From positions 62,001 through 126,000 of the forward strand of contig NZ_JAUSFI010000101.1 in assembly GCF_030651495.1 (NCBI RefSeq): a stretch of 64,000 nucleotides of DNA, in the 5' to 3' direction. Positions 44,201 through 53,091 of the stretch are shown here, piece after piece. The notes beneath the pieces are model-generated. The model was not told where the DNA came from, searched no databases, and saw nothing but the letters and a program-made list of their open reading frames with translations. Positions within the stretch are counted from its first letter, which is position 1, and each line of letters starts with the position of its first letter. This DNA comes from Undibacterium sp. Its GTDB lineage: Bacteria; Pseudomonadota; Gammaproteobacteria; Burkholderiales; Burkholderiaceae_D. A program made the translations under genes and the position numbers.

Positions 44201-44942
44201 CCTGATTAACAGTAATATTGACCAAGCCGTCGCCAGCCAGGTCGAGAGTGATGGCCTTGCCCGCAGCGAGTGCCACGGTACCGAGTTTGGCCGAAATGAC
44301 CCCGTCATTGCCGACATTGGCGCCCATCAGGGCAATATAACCACCGTCCGCATTAGTGGAGATCGAACCTTGATTGAGTACTGTCCCGCTAGCGGTACCG
44401 GAAAATTTATAGGTGCCGGCCATGAAATCGCTGTCAGCAATGTTCAGTGTTGACGCGACTAGCCCACCAACATTGACCGAAGCACTCTTACCGAACAGGA
44501 CACCGTTCGGGTTGACCAGAAACACCTTACCGTTGGCAATGAGGTTTCCGAGAATATTGGAAGAATCAGCGCCGATGACCCGATTCAGTGCGACAGAAGA
44601 GCTGCCAGGCTGCACGAATCGAACGGTTTCATTTGGTGCGATATTGAAACTCTGCCAATTAATTACCACATTCGAAGTCGACTGGTTGATCGTCGTGCCT
44701 CCCACGCCGGTGTTGATGTTCGCGGCACCTGCCTGGACGACACCGCCAACAGGGCCTGCGTAGGCGGTAGCACCAAATGCCATCATCACAGACATCGCCA
44801 GCGCTTTCACGCAAAAACGCGCAGCACTACCTGTGGCGCTTGCGCCGGAAGAAGTTTTTTTGCCAGCGCTTTTGGTGCTTTCCGAAACGGCTACAAAAGT
44901 TCTGGTCTTGTGGTTCCAGATCGAGCGATAGATACAGTTCAT
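41256..44942 (-). CDS. Two-partner secretion exoprotein TpsA (filamentous haemagglutinin-like)
   Basis: 1228-residue secreted adhesin-like protein. An extended signal peptide (ESPR; MNCIYRSIWNHKTRTFVAVS) is followed by a hydrophobic core and likely cleavage near residue 62 (ATAYA). The TPS secretion domain carries NPNGVLFGKSASVNVGGLVA at about 135-160. The middle is beta-helix-like with Gly/Thr/Val-rich repeats; about 690-1130 holds YDG-type ('KIYDGTTAA', 'KMYDGDNTA') and MBG-type ('KVYGQTFTP', twice) domains. The last 100 residues are a Val/Pro repeat region ending in a short basic tail. It should be exported by TpsB, encoded 82 bases upstream, and act at the cell surface in adhesion or biofilm formation. 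Confidence 0.94.
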   Translation of the reverse strand: MNCIYRSIWNHKTRTFVAVSESTKSAGKKTSSGASATGSAARFCVKALAMSVMMAFGATAYAGPVGGVVQAGAANINTGVGGTTINQSTSNVVINWQSFNIAPNETVRFVQPGSSSVALNRVIGADSSNILGNLIANGKVFLVNPNGVLFGKSASVNVGGLVASTLNIADSDFMAGTYKFSGTASGTVLNQGSISTNADGGYIALMGANVGNDGVISAKLGTVALAAGKAITLDLAGDGLVNITVNQGTLNSLVQNGGLIQADGGQVLLTTQAAGTLLQSVVNNTGVIRAQTLENHNGTIRLLGDMQSGTVSVGGTLDASGTGTGQTGGNVTVTGQHVGLFGGHINASGDAGGGTVLIGGDYQGKNPSVPNATATYMSADASITADAITNGNGGKVVLWADDSTRAYGSIRANGGTQGGDGGLIETSGHNLDVAGIKVDTRAPNGKYGMWLLDPADVTITGAASSPSFSGGNPNVFSPSAGASTANVAVSDITTALLTTGVTINTVNTGAAGVGSGDITIGTPLVAAPIIWTAPTTLTLNAVRNVTVNSGSAITATDGSFVVNAGGNIDVKATTKTTTGNLSYKAVGNVNMDAATTITTGTVSVIAGGNVTVNNAMTVTTGDIVLRGDNDGTGPGAVVGGTVNITCGSNCLTIGTGTLRIRFNPASYATTGAEITNYGTTLTGGGALDAKAWVFGKGDNKIYDGTTAATVNGLKPDLAGVAPAATLGVVTNANFDTKHVGTNKLITFDSTFSDAVYDLFAPFGTTPGTYTTRADVFVRPLTVNAVTDTRVYNGTTSSVGTPTVIDLQAGDTLNGTLTQAYASKNVLGTNNSTLVATGPYTVSDGNGGNNYSVTVNTAPGTITPLALVGSITAANKMYDGDNTATIVTRTLATPVAGDAVSYIGGSALFSDKNVADGKTVTGTGLSLAGADAGNYTVNTSAITTANITPAPLTLKADNASKVYGQTFTPASTAFTIVVAPVAGETVTNVSETSPSGTPATASVAGSPHPITITPGSATGTFDPSNYNIIYLPGTLTVTPAPLTVKANDTTKVYGQTFTPSSTAFTTPVALQNGETVGSVTETSPTGTPATASAVGGPYPITPSNATGGTFTPSNYTITYVNGLLTVTPVVVPPVTPPVVVSPPDVVPPPVIVPPPDVVSPPDVVAPPDVVSPPVIVPPPVVVAPPDVVSPPVIVPPPVVVSPPDVVPPPVIVPPKVYVAPYHPPKQDRN
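41300..41550. repeat. Tandem repeat encoding the Pro/Val-rich tail of TpsA
   Basis: Degenerate 15-bp units, encoding pentapeptides of the type P-P-D-V-V, P-P-V-I-V and P-P-V-V-V. Several longer blocks (about 75 bp) are nearly identical to each other, which favours copy-number change by slippage. Confidence 0.85.
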
Positions 44943-45024
44943 GATGTGACTCCAATACTATTTAAATGCGAGTGAATTATTCTTGAATTATTTGGCAAGC
45001 AGATGTTCATTGCCCTTCCCTTGC

Positions 45025-46695
45025 TTAGAAAAATTTCACCGCCTGTATCCAGAATCTGCCTGATGAATCCGGCGCCGACGTCGCAGCTTCATTGCCCAAC
45101 TTATGGGCGTAATACGCCTTTACCACGAAATTATTGCTGTCCGACCAATTGAGCCCTACCCCGGCACCGCTCAGGGTTCGGCTATTTGATCCGGACGTCC
45201 ATGGATTTTTGTTCAAGGTAACGGAACCGGTATCGACGAAGCCAATTAATTGAAGCTGTCCCAACTGGGTTTCTGAAAATTTAGGCAAATCCATTCTGGC
45301 TTCCAGATTCACGACATAGCCTTGATCCCCATAGGCCTCTCCCTCTGGATAGGCGCGCACTGCATACATACCGCCCAATTCCATTTTCTCCGAAACGTCC
45401 AGATTTTTCGAGGCAACTTGCCCGTTAATCGACGCGTACAATGAAACTGAATCGGTCACGCGCTGCAGCCGCATGGCATTAAAGCCGAGCTTATTAAAAT
45501 GACCGTCATTGCGCGCCGTCAATGCATCAATCGAATGCGCCAGAGGCGTTTGCAAGTCGATGTTACCGTCGGACAGAGTCAACGAATAGGCGTTAAAGCC
45601 GCCACCACCCAAGTCATCACGATGGTCACCGTACAGGCTGGCCATCACGACGTGCGCCTTCTTGTTGGTGACAGTGGAGGTTGAATCGACCTTGTCTTGA
45701 AACGTCTTGTCGTCATAAGCCAACTGGACAGAAAGATTGTCGTTGCGTGAACGGATCAGGGGATAGCTGCCATAAATACTCGCAACCTTCGCCGTTCCGT
45801 TGGCCTGCAGGCTCTCAAATTCACGTCCCAGGGAATATCTCAAGTAACTGTAAGCTACCCCAGCTTTCGCTTTACCGAATTGCGTCTGGTATGAGGCGCG
45901 GGCATAGTTAAGCCCGGATCCCGCCGTCAGTACCCGCAGCGTGGCGACATCGCCGTGGCCGGTCGGGTTGTTTAGGTTGACCGTTGCACCAGCACGGTAC
46001 TCACCTGTGTATCGGTTACCGGCATTATCAGCATCGACGCTGCCGCTGACGCGCTGCCCCGGTGTAACGTCAACGACCAAGTCAGACGCACCGACCGAAG
46101 CACCGGGTATCAAAGTCGATTTAACCTTCACGCCCGGAACATCGGAGAGCAACAAGAGACGGCTCTCTAGCGGCCCCGAAGCGACGATGTCGCCGTTATT
46201 CAAACCGCCAAGAAGCTGGTTTGCCAGACTGTCAGAGAGATTCGTTTGATTGTTCAGCGTTACTTTGCCGTAGCGGCCATCGATTACAGCAATCGTCACG
46301 ATGCCATCTTTGATATCCTGCACAGGCAGATAAGCTTGCGCAACGAAATACCCGTTCCGATGGAAATGGTCCGCAATCTTAGCGGCCATGCTACGCAGGT
46401 CTACCAGCGTCAGTTCGCTATCAGGTTTAAATCCGGCGACGGCGACTAAGTCAGCTTCGGAATAGACCTGTGAGCCGGTCACTTTCAAGCGATTGACGAA
46501 AATTTTCGTGTTATCGGATTGTGTAGTGGACGACACGTTGTCTTGTTTGACGTCAACTTTCTGGGCCGCTTTTTTAGGGGACGGGGCCGGCGGAATTTGT
46601 TGCATCTGACTGCCTGCAGTCGGAATCTGTTGCGCGGCAAAGACACCAGGGCTGAGCGCAAGCAACGCATAGGGGATGATTTTATGTTTGAACAT
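45025..46695 (-). CDS. Two-partner secretion transporter TpsB (ShlB/FhaC family)
   Basis: 556-residue outer-membrane beta-barrel that exports TpsA. Signal peptide MFKHKIIPYALLALSPGVFA, a Pro/Lys linker, two POTRA-like domains (first at about 60-145: 'VNRLKVTGSQVYSEADL', 'NGYFVAQAYLP'), then the barrel with the 'VRAYPEGEAYGDQG' motif of loop 6 and a terminal aromatic (VKFF). The start ATG 46695 has AAGAGA before it; the open frame upstream to 46887 has no signal peptide and is ignored. The pair tpsB-tpsA is probably cotranscribed. Confidence 0.94.
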   Translation of the reverse strand: MFKHKIIPYALLALSPGVFAAQQIPTAGSQMQQIPPAPSPKKAAQKVDVKQDNVSSTTQSDNTKIFVNRLKVTGSQVYSEADLVAVAGFKPDSELTLVDLRSMAAKIADHFHRNGYFVAQAYLPVQDIKDGIVTIAVIDGRYGKVTLNNQTNLSDSLANQLLGGLNNGDIVASGPLESRLLLLSDVPGVKVKSTLIPGASVGASDLVVDVTPGQRVSGSVDADNAGNRYTGEYRAGATVNLNNPTGHGDVATLRVLTAGSGLNYARASYQTQFGKAKAGVAYSYLRYSLGREFESLQANGTAKVASIYGSYPLIRSRNDNLSVQLAYDDKTFQDKVDSTSTVTNKKAHVVMASLYGDHRDDLGGGGFNAYSLTLSDGNIDLQTPLAHSIDALTARNDGHFNKLGFNAMRLQRVTDSVSLYASINGQVASKNLDVSEKMELGGMYAVRAYPEGEAYGDQGYVVNLEARMDLPKFSETQLGQLQLIGFVDTGSVTLNKNPWTSGSNSRTLSGAGVGLNWSDSNNFVVKAYYAHKLGNEAATSAPDSSGRFWIQAVKFF

Positions 46696-46890
46696 GGTCT
46701 CTTTCGAAGGTAAATTACAATGCCGAATTTTTGCTAATAAGAATCTTGCCCGTAAGCACTCATCTAGTCTGTTAGCTACCGCACACAACGAAAAATAGAA
46801 AACACCAGATATCAACGGTGCCAACTTGGGCATGGCCGACTTCTGTTCTTGCGCCAAGCAGAGTGAAAATATCAACTGAGTTTGCACAAA

Positions 46891-46927
46891 AAAAAGCCCC
46901 TAAGTGTTATTTACTTAGGGGCTTTTT
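46891..46927 (-). terminator. Terminator of the PAS histidine kinase gene
   Basis: Perfect 15-bp stem AAAAAGCCCCTAAGT/ACTTAGGGGCTTTTT with a 7-nt loop; on the minus strand a T tract follows. Works for the kinase transcript ending at 47035 and possibly on the plus strand too. The core stem equals that at 39856. The TpsB promoter must lie between 46696 and 46890. Confidence 0.88.
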
Positions 46928-46986
46928 ACGCTTAAAGCGACAAAAAATATTTCTGTATTTTGCTTATTTAGCAATTTTCACCTGCG

Positions 46987-47024
46987 ACCTCCATGCATTT
47001 TTACCAGTGAAAATGCATGGAGGT
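46987..47024. other. Perfect 15-bp hairpin after the kinase gene
   Basis: ACCTCCATGCATTTT pairs with 47010-47024 across an 8-nt loop, 10 bases from the kinase stop codon. No T tract; perhaps an RNA-stability element before the terminator at 46891. Confidence 0.65.
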
Positions 47025-47034
47025 AGCTAATAAA

Positions 47035-50000
47035 TTATTCATTCCCATCGACTGATATCGTCGGAGCGATGATCGGCAAATTAACGATAAAACGGGCACC
47101 GTGGCCAAGTTGTGTGTCGAGATGGATGGTTCCGCCCAACACGCCAGTGATGATGTTATAGGCGATATTCAAACCCAATCCTGAACCGCCACGTCCGAGT
47201 TTGGTCGTGAAGAATGGATCAAATACGCGCTTTTGGTCAGCTTCGCTGATACCCAAACCATTGTCAGAAAAAATAATTTCTACATGGTTTTCATCGACAA
47301 GCCTGCTCAGTATCTGCATTTTTCCCTGTTCGTGTCCTTCAAATCCATGGGCAAGGGCATTGGTCATGAAGTTGGTCAGGATTTGCCCTAACGGGCCAGG
47401 GAAACTATCCATTTTTATTCCCGGACTTAATTCCGTAACCAGTGTGTAGGGACCGCTTTTGTACATGGGGGACAACGTTGAGATGATCTCTTCCAATACT
47501 GTTTTCAGATCAAATTTACGGCGCTGGCTACTCGATTGATCTACGGCTACCTGTTTAAAACTGCGAATCAGATCGCGTGCCACACCCAGGGTGCGCATGA
47601 GTATCGCAGTACCGGTGGTGACGTTTTGTAAATATTGATCGAGCGAAGATCGGCGCAATTTTCCATCAGCGATATCACGCATCAATTCGCGCGTTTTGTC
47701 TTGTAAAGTACTCGCTACCGTGACACTGTTGCCGATCGGTGTATTGAGCTCATGGGCGACGCCCGCCACCAATGCGCCCAATGCGGCCATTTTTTCAGAG
47801 CGGATCAACTCGCTCTGAGTATGCCTCAGAGATTCCATTGCCTCGGCCAACTCGCAATTGGTTTGTTCAAGCTTGAGTGTGCGCTGAAGCACTCTGGCTT
47901 CCAGTTGCGTGGTCATCTCGCGGATTTCTTTTTCAACTTCGTATTGCCGGGTCACATCCTGCAAAGAAAATATGAACATCTCTTCGCCGTTTATCGTGAA
48001 TCCTCTGGCTGCCAATAAACAGATCAAAATAAAACCTTCTTTGTGTCGGTGATGCACTTCAAAGCGGTCTATTTTTCCAGTGGTATTCAACACTTGCATC
48101 ATTTCTTGCCGCTCTTCGGATTGACTCCATAAATTGAGCTCTAGCGAAGTGCGCCCAATGACCTCGCTGCGTAAATAGCCGAACTGGTTGACCCAACTAT
48201 CATTGACTTCGACCAGTTTTAAGGTCCGCATATGGACCAGCCCAAGAGGAATCGGCGACAACTGAAAAAGCGTGGAATATTTATGCTCGTTTTCTCGCGA
48301 GAGATTTTCGGCTTCGCGCCTGGCATTTTCTGTGGCGATTTCCTGATCAATATTGTGCACAGAAAGTAGCAAATATTTTCCGTCAGCAGTCTCAAATTGA
48401 GAACCCGAAACGCGACATAAAAATACATGGCCATCCTTGTGGCGAAATGAAATAATCATATCGCGCACTTCACCGTCTTTGAGAATATGCGCAATCATTT
48501 GTGCGCGTTGTTCCGGGTACATCCAAATATTCAACTCAGTAGAACTATGCCCCATTGCCTCTTCACGAGAAAACCCAGAGAGCGGCTCCCAATTACGATT
48601 GACATCAATGTAACGGCCATCCGACATTTTGGTGATGGTCAGGGTATCCGGGACCAATTGAAATACCGTAGCCAGTACTGCTTCGCGTTCGCGCAGACTT
48701 GCTTCGGCAAGTTTGAGTTTGCTGATGTCAACAATAGAAATTACCACGTGATCCACTTGTCTTGGATCATGATCTGAAAAAATCGGGTCAGTGCTGAAGT
48801 AAACCCATTTTAGTTCGCCATCCTTGCGCCTGATCCCAGCCACCACATTTCTTTGCGAGATGCCAGATTGAAGCGTTCTCCAGACTGGCATCTGATCAAT
48901 CGTAAAGGCACTGCCATCTTCATGCAAAAAGCTAAAGGTATCGGGATCATGCATTAACTGCATTTGATCAGAAGACAAGCCGTAAATACTCGCGGCGGCG
49001 GCATTGGATAAAATAACATCACCCTCCCTGTCCCAGACGACAACGCCTTCGCCCATCGCGCCCAACACGGATCGCAACTGACGCTCACTGTTGTGTAAAG
49101 CATCTTCCGCGCGCCGTCGTGCGGTCTCATTTTCGCGTTTTTCGGTAATATCTCGTAATGCAGCCAGCATAAAACGCTGGCCACCGGAATCAAAAAGTGT
49201 ACAGAAAGCTTCCACCAAAATGACGGAACCATCCCGTTTGCGTAATGTTGTTTCAAATTCACGAACAACGGTTTCTTGCTCAAGACGAAGCATCAATTGA
49301 TCACGCAGCGAAGTATCGATCCAAATACCAAGCTCCTGATCGGCGCGATTTCCTAGCGACGCACTTCTGTCAAAACCAAATAATTTTTCCCAATTGGCAT
49401 TGATATCAACCAAAACGCCATCCGGTACGCTGGCAATACTAATCGCCTCTGGTACCAGGTCGAAAATTTTCATGAAGCGTTTCTCACGTTCACGCAACTG
49501 GAATTCAACATTTTTCCGTAGCAGATCGGTCTCGTGTAACGCGGTAACATCCTGTACCACGTACATCACAAAAGCTTCTCCGCCAACCTCGAAACAAGTG
49601 CCAGAAATATGCACAAAATAATGCTGTCCATTCTTATGCCGAAAGGTGGTGGAAAATTTACGCACTTCCTCGCCGGACTGCATCGCATTGAACAAAATAT
49701 CTCTCTGTGCCGAGTCCGCCCACAAATCTAATTCGAGCGAACTTTTCCCAATAGATTCGCTTCGGCTATATCCGGTTAACGCTTCCCAATGGCGGTTCAG
49801 TTCGACATAGCGACCATCCTTTTCCCTGCATATAATCAATGCATCAGGGACTAGCTGAAACACTTTTTCAAACAGAGTTTCACGTTCTTTTAATACATCT
49901 TCAGTCTGCTTATGGACATCAACTTGACTTTTCAAAGCCGTATGCAACTGCCCGACTTGATGCTTTTGCTCCATCAACGAGACCACCAGCAGCATCATGC

Positions 50001-50577
50001 CCAAGGACACATCTAACAGGACAGTGAGCATGAACCCGAGAGCGGCAAAACTCGGGATTTCTCGGAGAAATGGAAAGTCAAACAGATGTGCGCCCTTCAA
50101 TGCGATCACCACTGCCAGCATTACATAACCAGAGTTAACGCTGAAACGGTAGGCGCGCCAGAAACTTCTCGCCGTTGCGATGAGCAGCATTCCGGCAGCA
50201 AGGTGAACCGGTAAGGTGCGCCAAAAAAAATCCACTTTTGTTAAATACGCGACCATTATCCAAAATGACAAACAGGAAAACCACAGCATAATTTGCGGAC
50301 TTTTTATCGATTCACGGTGAAACAACCGCGTACCAGTCCACAGAAAACTAGCGAATCCAAGTAGAAAAAAATCGATGCCCATGGCGAAAACGGGATAATC
50401 CAAGGCGACCATCAAACTACAGAAATGGCGCGCGCAAATGCAGGCAAACGCCACAGCCCAGGCCCCGGTAGCCTTAGCATTGACGTTAAGATGGCGCAGA
50501 TAAAATAAAACCAGCGTCATCAGAGCAGACACAGCGACCGATAAAATGATGGCTGTATATAATGAAAAAAATGGCAT
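47035..50577 (-). CDS. Membrane sensor histidine kinase with five PAS domains
   Basis: 1180-residue hybridless sensor kinase. Start ATG 50577 (MPFFSLYTAIILSVAVSA) with GGGAAG before it. About seven hydrophobic helices fill the first 210 residues, then five PAS/PAC modules (each begins with a variant of 'VFQLVPDALII', 'IFDLVPEAISI', 'VLGAMGEGVVVWD', 'VFQLVPDTLTI', 'LFQLSPIPLGL'). A coiled coil leads to the H-box 'LVAGVAHELNTPIGNSV' and the ATPase domain with 'NFMTNALAHG', 'DNGLGI' and 'GRGGSGLGLNIAYN'. The His-box type is that of kinases acting on standalone receivers. The divergent gene at 50848 encodes a receiver and is a likely partner. Confidence 0.93.
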   Translation of the reverse strand: MPFFSLYTAIILSVAVSALMTLVLFYLRHLNVNAKATGAWAVAFACICARHFCSLMVALDYPVFAMGIDFFLLGFASFLWTGTRLFHRESIKSPQIMLWFSCLSFWIMVAYLTKVDFFWRTLPVHLAAGMLLIATARSFWRAYRFSVNSGYVMLAVVIALKGAHLFDFPFLREIPSFAALGFMLTVLLDVSLGMMLLVVSLMEQKHQVGQLHTALKSQVDVHKQTEDVLKERETLFEKVFQLVPDALIICREKDGRYVELNRHWEALTGYSRSESIGKSSLELDLWADSAQRDILFNAMQSGEEVRKFSTTFRHKNGQHYFVHISGTCFEVGGEAFVMYVVQDVTALHETDLLRKNVEFQLREREKRFMKIFDLVPEAISIASVPDGVLVDINANWEKLFGFDRSASLGNRADQELGIWIDTSLRDQLMLRLEQETVVREFETTLRKRDGSVILVEAFCTLFDSGGQRFMLAALRDITEKRENETARRRAEDALHNSERQLRSVLGAMGEGVVVWDREGDVILSNAAAASIYGLSSDQMQLMHDPDTFSFLHEDGSAFTIDQMPVWRTLQSGISQRNVVAGIRRKDGELKWVYFSTDPIFSDHDPRQVDHVVISIVDISKLKLAEASLREREAVLATVFQLVPDTLTITKMSDGRYIDVNRNWEPLSGFSREEAMGHSSTELNIWMYPEQRAQMIAHILKDGEVRDMIISFRHKDGHVFLCRVSGSQFETADGKYLLLSVHNIDQEIATENARREAENLSRENEHKYSTLFQLSPIPLGLVHMRTLKLVEVNDSWVNQFGYLRSEVIGRTSLELNLWSQSEERQEMMQVLNTTGKIDRFEVHHRHKEGFILICLLAARGFTINGEEMFIFSLQDVTRQYEVEKEIREMTTQLEARVLQRTLKLEQTNCELAEAMESLRHTQSELIRSEKMAALGALVAGVAHELNTPIGNSVTVASTLQDKTRELMRDIADGKLRRSSLDQYLQNVTTGTAILMRTLGVARDLIRSFKQVAVDQSSSQRRKFDLKTVLEEIISTLSPMYKSGPYTLVTELSPGIKMDSFPGPLGQILTNFMTNALAHGFEGHEQGKMQILSRLVDENHVEIIFSDNGLGISEADQKRVFDPFFTTKLGRGGSGLGLNIAYNIITGVLGGTIHLDTQLGHGARFIVNLPIIAPTISVDGNE

Positions 50578-50847
50578 GAGCTTCCCGAGCGGATAAATAC
50601 GTATCGTTATTTTGTCAAATTCGCTGAATCGACCCCAAACAATACAACTCACTACAAATTACAAATGAGTTTGATCTGAATAAGTTTAATCTGCTTAAAG
50701 GGCAATTGCATCACCGCAATACAAAAAAAGCTAGACATGTTTCCTACATTTAACAAAATGTAACGGATGGCCGCTTGATTATCTATGTCGCATCACATAA
50801 GATAAATACATAAATCATGATGATTTTAACAAACAGGGAGAGCACTG

Positions 50848-51507
50848 ATGAAGCTACATGACAACAGTAACACCCTCAGTTTATGTGCTCGGTTTGGTCA
50901 CGGACAATTTGCGGCATATCATTTGGATTCCAACGGCGTTAGCCCCTCAAAAAACAGCTCTTTTCAGCATAAAATTGACGGCAATATATCCGGTTGTTCG
51001 GAATCTAAAAGTGACGACGATGTCATCACTTTTTTAGAGGAAGAGACAGAAGCCGACGTTCACACAAAAACTGTCATGCCATGGAAAATTCTGATCGCAG
51101 ATGATGACAGCAGTGTCCACGATACTACTCTTCTGGCATTGCTAGGTGTGCGGATTCACGACAGACCGCTGGAATTTTTGCATGCCTATTCGGCCAAAGA
51201 AGCATACAAAGTGATCCTTGAAAATCCCGATCTGTCACTGGTTTTACTTGATGTTGTAATGGAAACGATTGACGCTGGATTAAAATTGGTCGGCGTAATA
51301 CGCAACGAATTGGCAAGAAGTGATCTGCGTATAGTGCTGCGGACAGGACAACCCGGTTATGCGCCAGAACAGCGGGTAAGTAGTGAGTTTGCTATCGATG
51401 GGTACACCACTAAAGCCCAATTAACACGGTCAATATTGATTTCTGTACTGAGTGACACGCTAAGTAGCCTAAGTAGCTCAGCGCCAGCCGATGACTTGGC
51501 AAACTAA
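50848..51507 (+). CDS. Receiver-domain protein related to DUF3369 regulators
   Basis: 219-residue protein with a ~75-residue unstructured N-terminus and one receiver domain: 'KILIADDDSSVHD' (acidic pocket), phospho-acceptor Asp135 in LVLLDVVMET, and 'IVLRTGQPGYAPEQRV', 'YTTKAQLTRS'. The receiver is of the type found before DUF3369 and HD-GYP or GGDEF outputs, but the protein ends there; no output domain follows. It is likely a single-domain signal relay for the divergent PAS kinase. Ribosome site AGGGAG. Confidence 0.88.
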   Translation: MKLHDNSNTLSLCARFGHGQFAAYHLDSNGVSPSKNSSFQHKIDGNISGCSESKSDDDVITFLEEETEADVHTKTVMPWKILIADDDSSVHDTTLLALLGVRIHDRPLEFLHAYSAKEAYKVILENPDLSLVLLDVVMETIDAGLKLVGVIRNELARSDLRIVLRTGQPGYAPEQRVSSEFAIDGYTTKAQLTRSILISVLSDTLSSLSSSAPADDLAN

Positions 51508-51568
51508 GTCCCGACTTTGGCGCAAATAAAAGGATGCATCGCTTACTGCCTCCCTTTATTTTTAATTT

Positions 51569-52261
51569 CTATTCTGCATCCGGCTGATTAACAGGCATAG
51601 CGCTGATAAACGCATGCATCTCCAAGCAGTTTTGGTTGATGCGCATTAATGTTGGCATCGCCGTCAAATCACAATTAAATCTTTGTGCATTAAAAATTTG
51701 CGGTACCAGACAACAATCGGCCAGCGTCGGCGTATTGGCAAAACAAAAATCTCCTGTGCGCTTGTCTGTCGCCAGTTTTTGCTCTAAAACAGCCAGGCCG
51801 GACATACACCAATGCTGATACCAGGCGTTTTTTTGTTCATCGCTGACAGTCAAAATTCTAGTCAAATATTTCAAGACACGCAAATTATTCAGCGGATGAA
51901 TTTCGCAGGCGATCGCCAATGCCAAGGCACGCACATGTGCACGGTCTACCAACTTAGCCGGTAACAGCGCCGGCGCAGGATACTTTTCTTCCAGATATTC
52001 GATGATCGCCAAAGATTGGCTCAGCGCGATTTCACGTCCACCATCGTGCTCATCATTGTGTTCTTTATTTCGTTCATTATCCACATCAATCAAGGCCGGA
52101 ACCAAGGCATCAGGATTTAAAGCGCGAAAGCTTTCTGAAAACTGTTCGCCGCCGTCTTTAACCAAATGGATGGAAACATTTTCATAATCCAAGCCCTTCA
52201 GATTCAATGCGATGCGTACCCGATAAGAGGCCGAGCTACGAAAATAACCATACAGTTTCAT
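51569..52261 (-). CDS. Maleylacetoacetate/maleylpyruvate isomerase (zeta-class GST)
   Basis: 230-residue glutathione-dependent cis-trans isomerase. N-terminal thioredoxin fold with 'YGYFRSSASYRVRIALNLKG' (catalytic Ser), 'SQSLAIIEYLEEKYP', then the helical GST domain with 'CEIHPLNNLRVLKYL' and 'TPTLADCCLVPQIFNA'. A short charged insertion (NERNKEHNDEHDGG) at about 67-80 is unusual. Start ATG 52261; a GTG at 52270 is possible. It follows a fumarylpyruvate-hydrolase-like gene by 14 bases, so the pair probably carries out the last two steps of gentisate (or homogentisate) degradation. Confidence 0.88.
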   Translation of the reverse strand: MKLYGYFRSSASYRVRIALNLKGLDYENVSIHLVKDGGEQFSESFRALNPDALVPALIDVDNERNKEHNDEHDGGREIALSQSLAIIEYLEEKYPAPALLPAKLVDRAHVRALALAIACEIHPLNNLRVLKYLTRILTVSDEQKNAWYQHWCMSGLAVLEQKLATDKRTGDFCFANTPTLADCCLVPQIFNAQRFNCDLTAMPTLMRINQNCLEMHAFISAMPVNQPDAE

Positions 52262-52275
52262 GCTCGGCACCCCGC

Positions 52276-52968
52276 TTAAACCACTTTGACTTTTAATTCG
52301 CCCAGGCCAGCAATACGCCCCGCCATCAAGTCACCATGCGTGACAGCACCGACACCTTCAGGCGTACCAGTAAAGATCAGATCACCTGGCTGCAAGGTGT
52401 AAAAAGTAGACAGCGTGGCGATGATTTCAGCCACATTCCACGTCAATTTATTGATGTCGCTATCTTGCCGCTGCACGCCATTGACGTCGAGATGAATATT
52501 GCCTTGCGTCATCCATGAGGTCTGGGAAAGCGGATGAATCGACGAAATCGGCGCAGAATAATCAAAACCTTTCGCGGTACACCATGGTCGCCCCTGGTCC
52601 TTGGATTCTGCTTGCAAATCACGACGTGTCATATCCAGGCCGACCGCATAACCCCACACATGCTCTGGTGCCGACTCAATGGAGATATTTGCTCCGCCCT
52701 TACCTATCGCCACCACCAATTCAATTTCGTGATGCAGATTACCCGTCATCCCAGGGTAAGGCATCTCACCAATCTGTCCATCAGCGACAGGTAGGATGGC
52801 ATCAGCCGGCTTCATGAAGAAGAACGGTGCTTCACGTCCGGTCCATCCCATCTCCTGGGCATGCGCTACATAATTGCGTCCTACGCAGTAAATCCTATGT
52901 ACCGGAAACAGTTGACTGGACTGAAACACCGGGACCGCTGGCGTGGTGGGATTAAATACATAGCTCAT
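52276..52968 (-). CDS. Fumarylpyruvate hydrolase-like (FAH family)
   Basis: 230-residue metal-dependent C-C hydrolase. Family motifs are 'YCVGRNYVAHAQEMG', 'FMKPADAI', 'HHEIELVVAIGKGG' (metal-binding Glu residues), 'GLDMTRRDLQ' and 'FTGTPEGVGAV'. The length and short N-terminus fit fumarylpyruvate hydrolases of the gentisate pathway (NagK-like) rather than true fumarylacetoacetases. It precedes the zeta-class isomerase in the same operon. Confidence 0.9.
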   Translation of the reverse strand: MSYVFNPTTPAVPVFQSSQLFPVHRIYCVGRNYVAHAQEMGWTGREAPFFFMKPADAILPVADGQIGEMPYPGMTGNLHHEIELVVAIGKGGANISIESAPEHVWGYAVGLDMTRRDLQAESKDQGRPWCTAKGFDYSAPISSIHPLSQTSWMTQGNIHLDVNGVQRQDSDINKLTWNVAEIIATLSTFYTLQPGDLIFTGTPEGVGAVTHGDLMAGRIAGLGELKVKVV

Positions 52969-52983
52969 AACCGTTCCTCAATA

Positions 52984-53091
52984 ATTAACATCAGAGTGCT
53001 TCGCTCACCAATAAGATTTGACCCAGGCGCTGCATTCATTAACATCAGAGTGCTTCGCTCACCAATAAGATTTGACCCAGGCGCTGCATTC
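52984..53091. repeat. 54-bp exact tandem duplication at the end of the DUF349 gene
   Basis: 52984-53037 and 53038-53091 are identical. The second copy includes the last codons and stop of the DUF349 gene (stop at 53045); the first copy is a non-coding duplicate after the stop, in the short space before the hydrolase gene. Confidence 0.95.

Noticed and set aside
43243..44763. Several plus-strand frames of 75-160 codons opposite tpsA
   Set aside because: Low-complexity shadows of the Gly/Thr/Val-rich adhesin coding strand.
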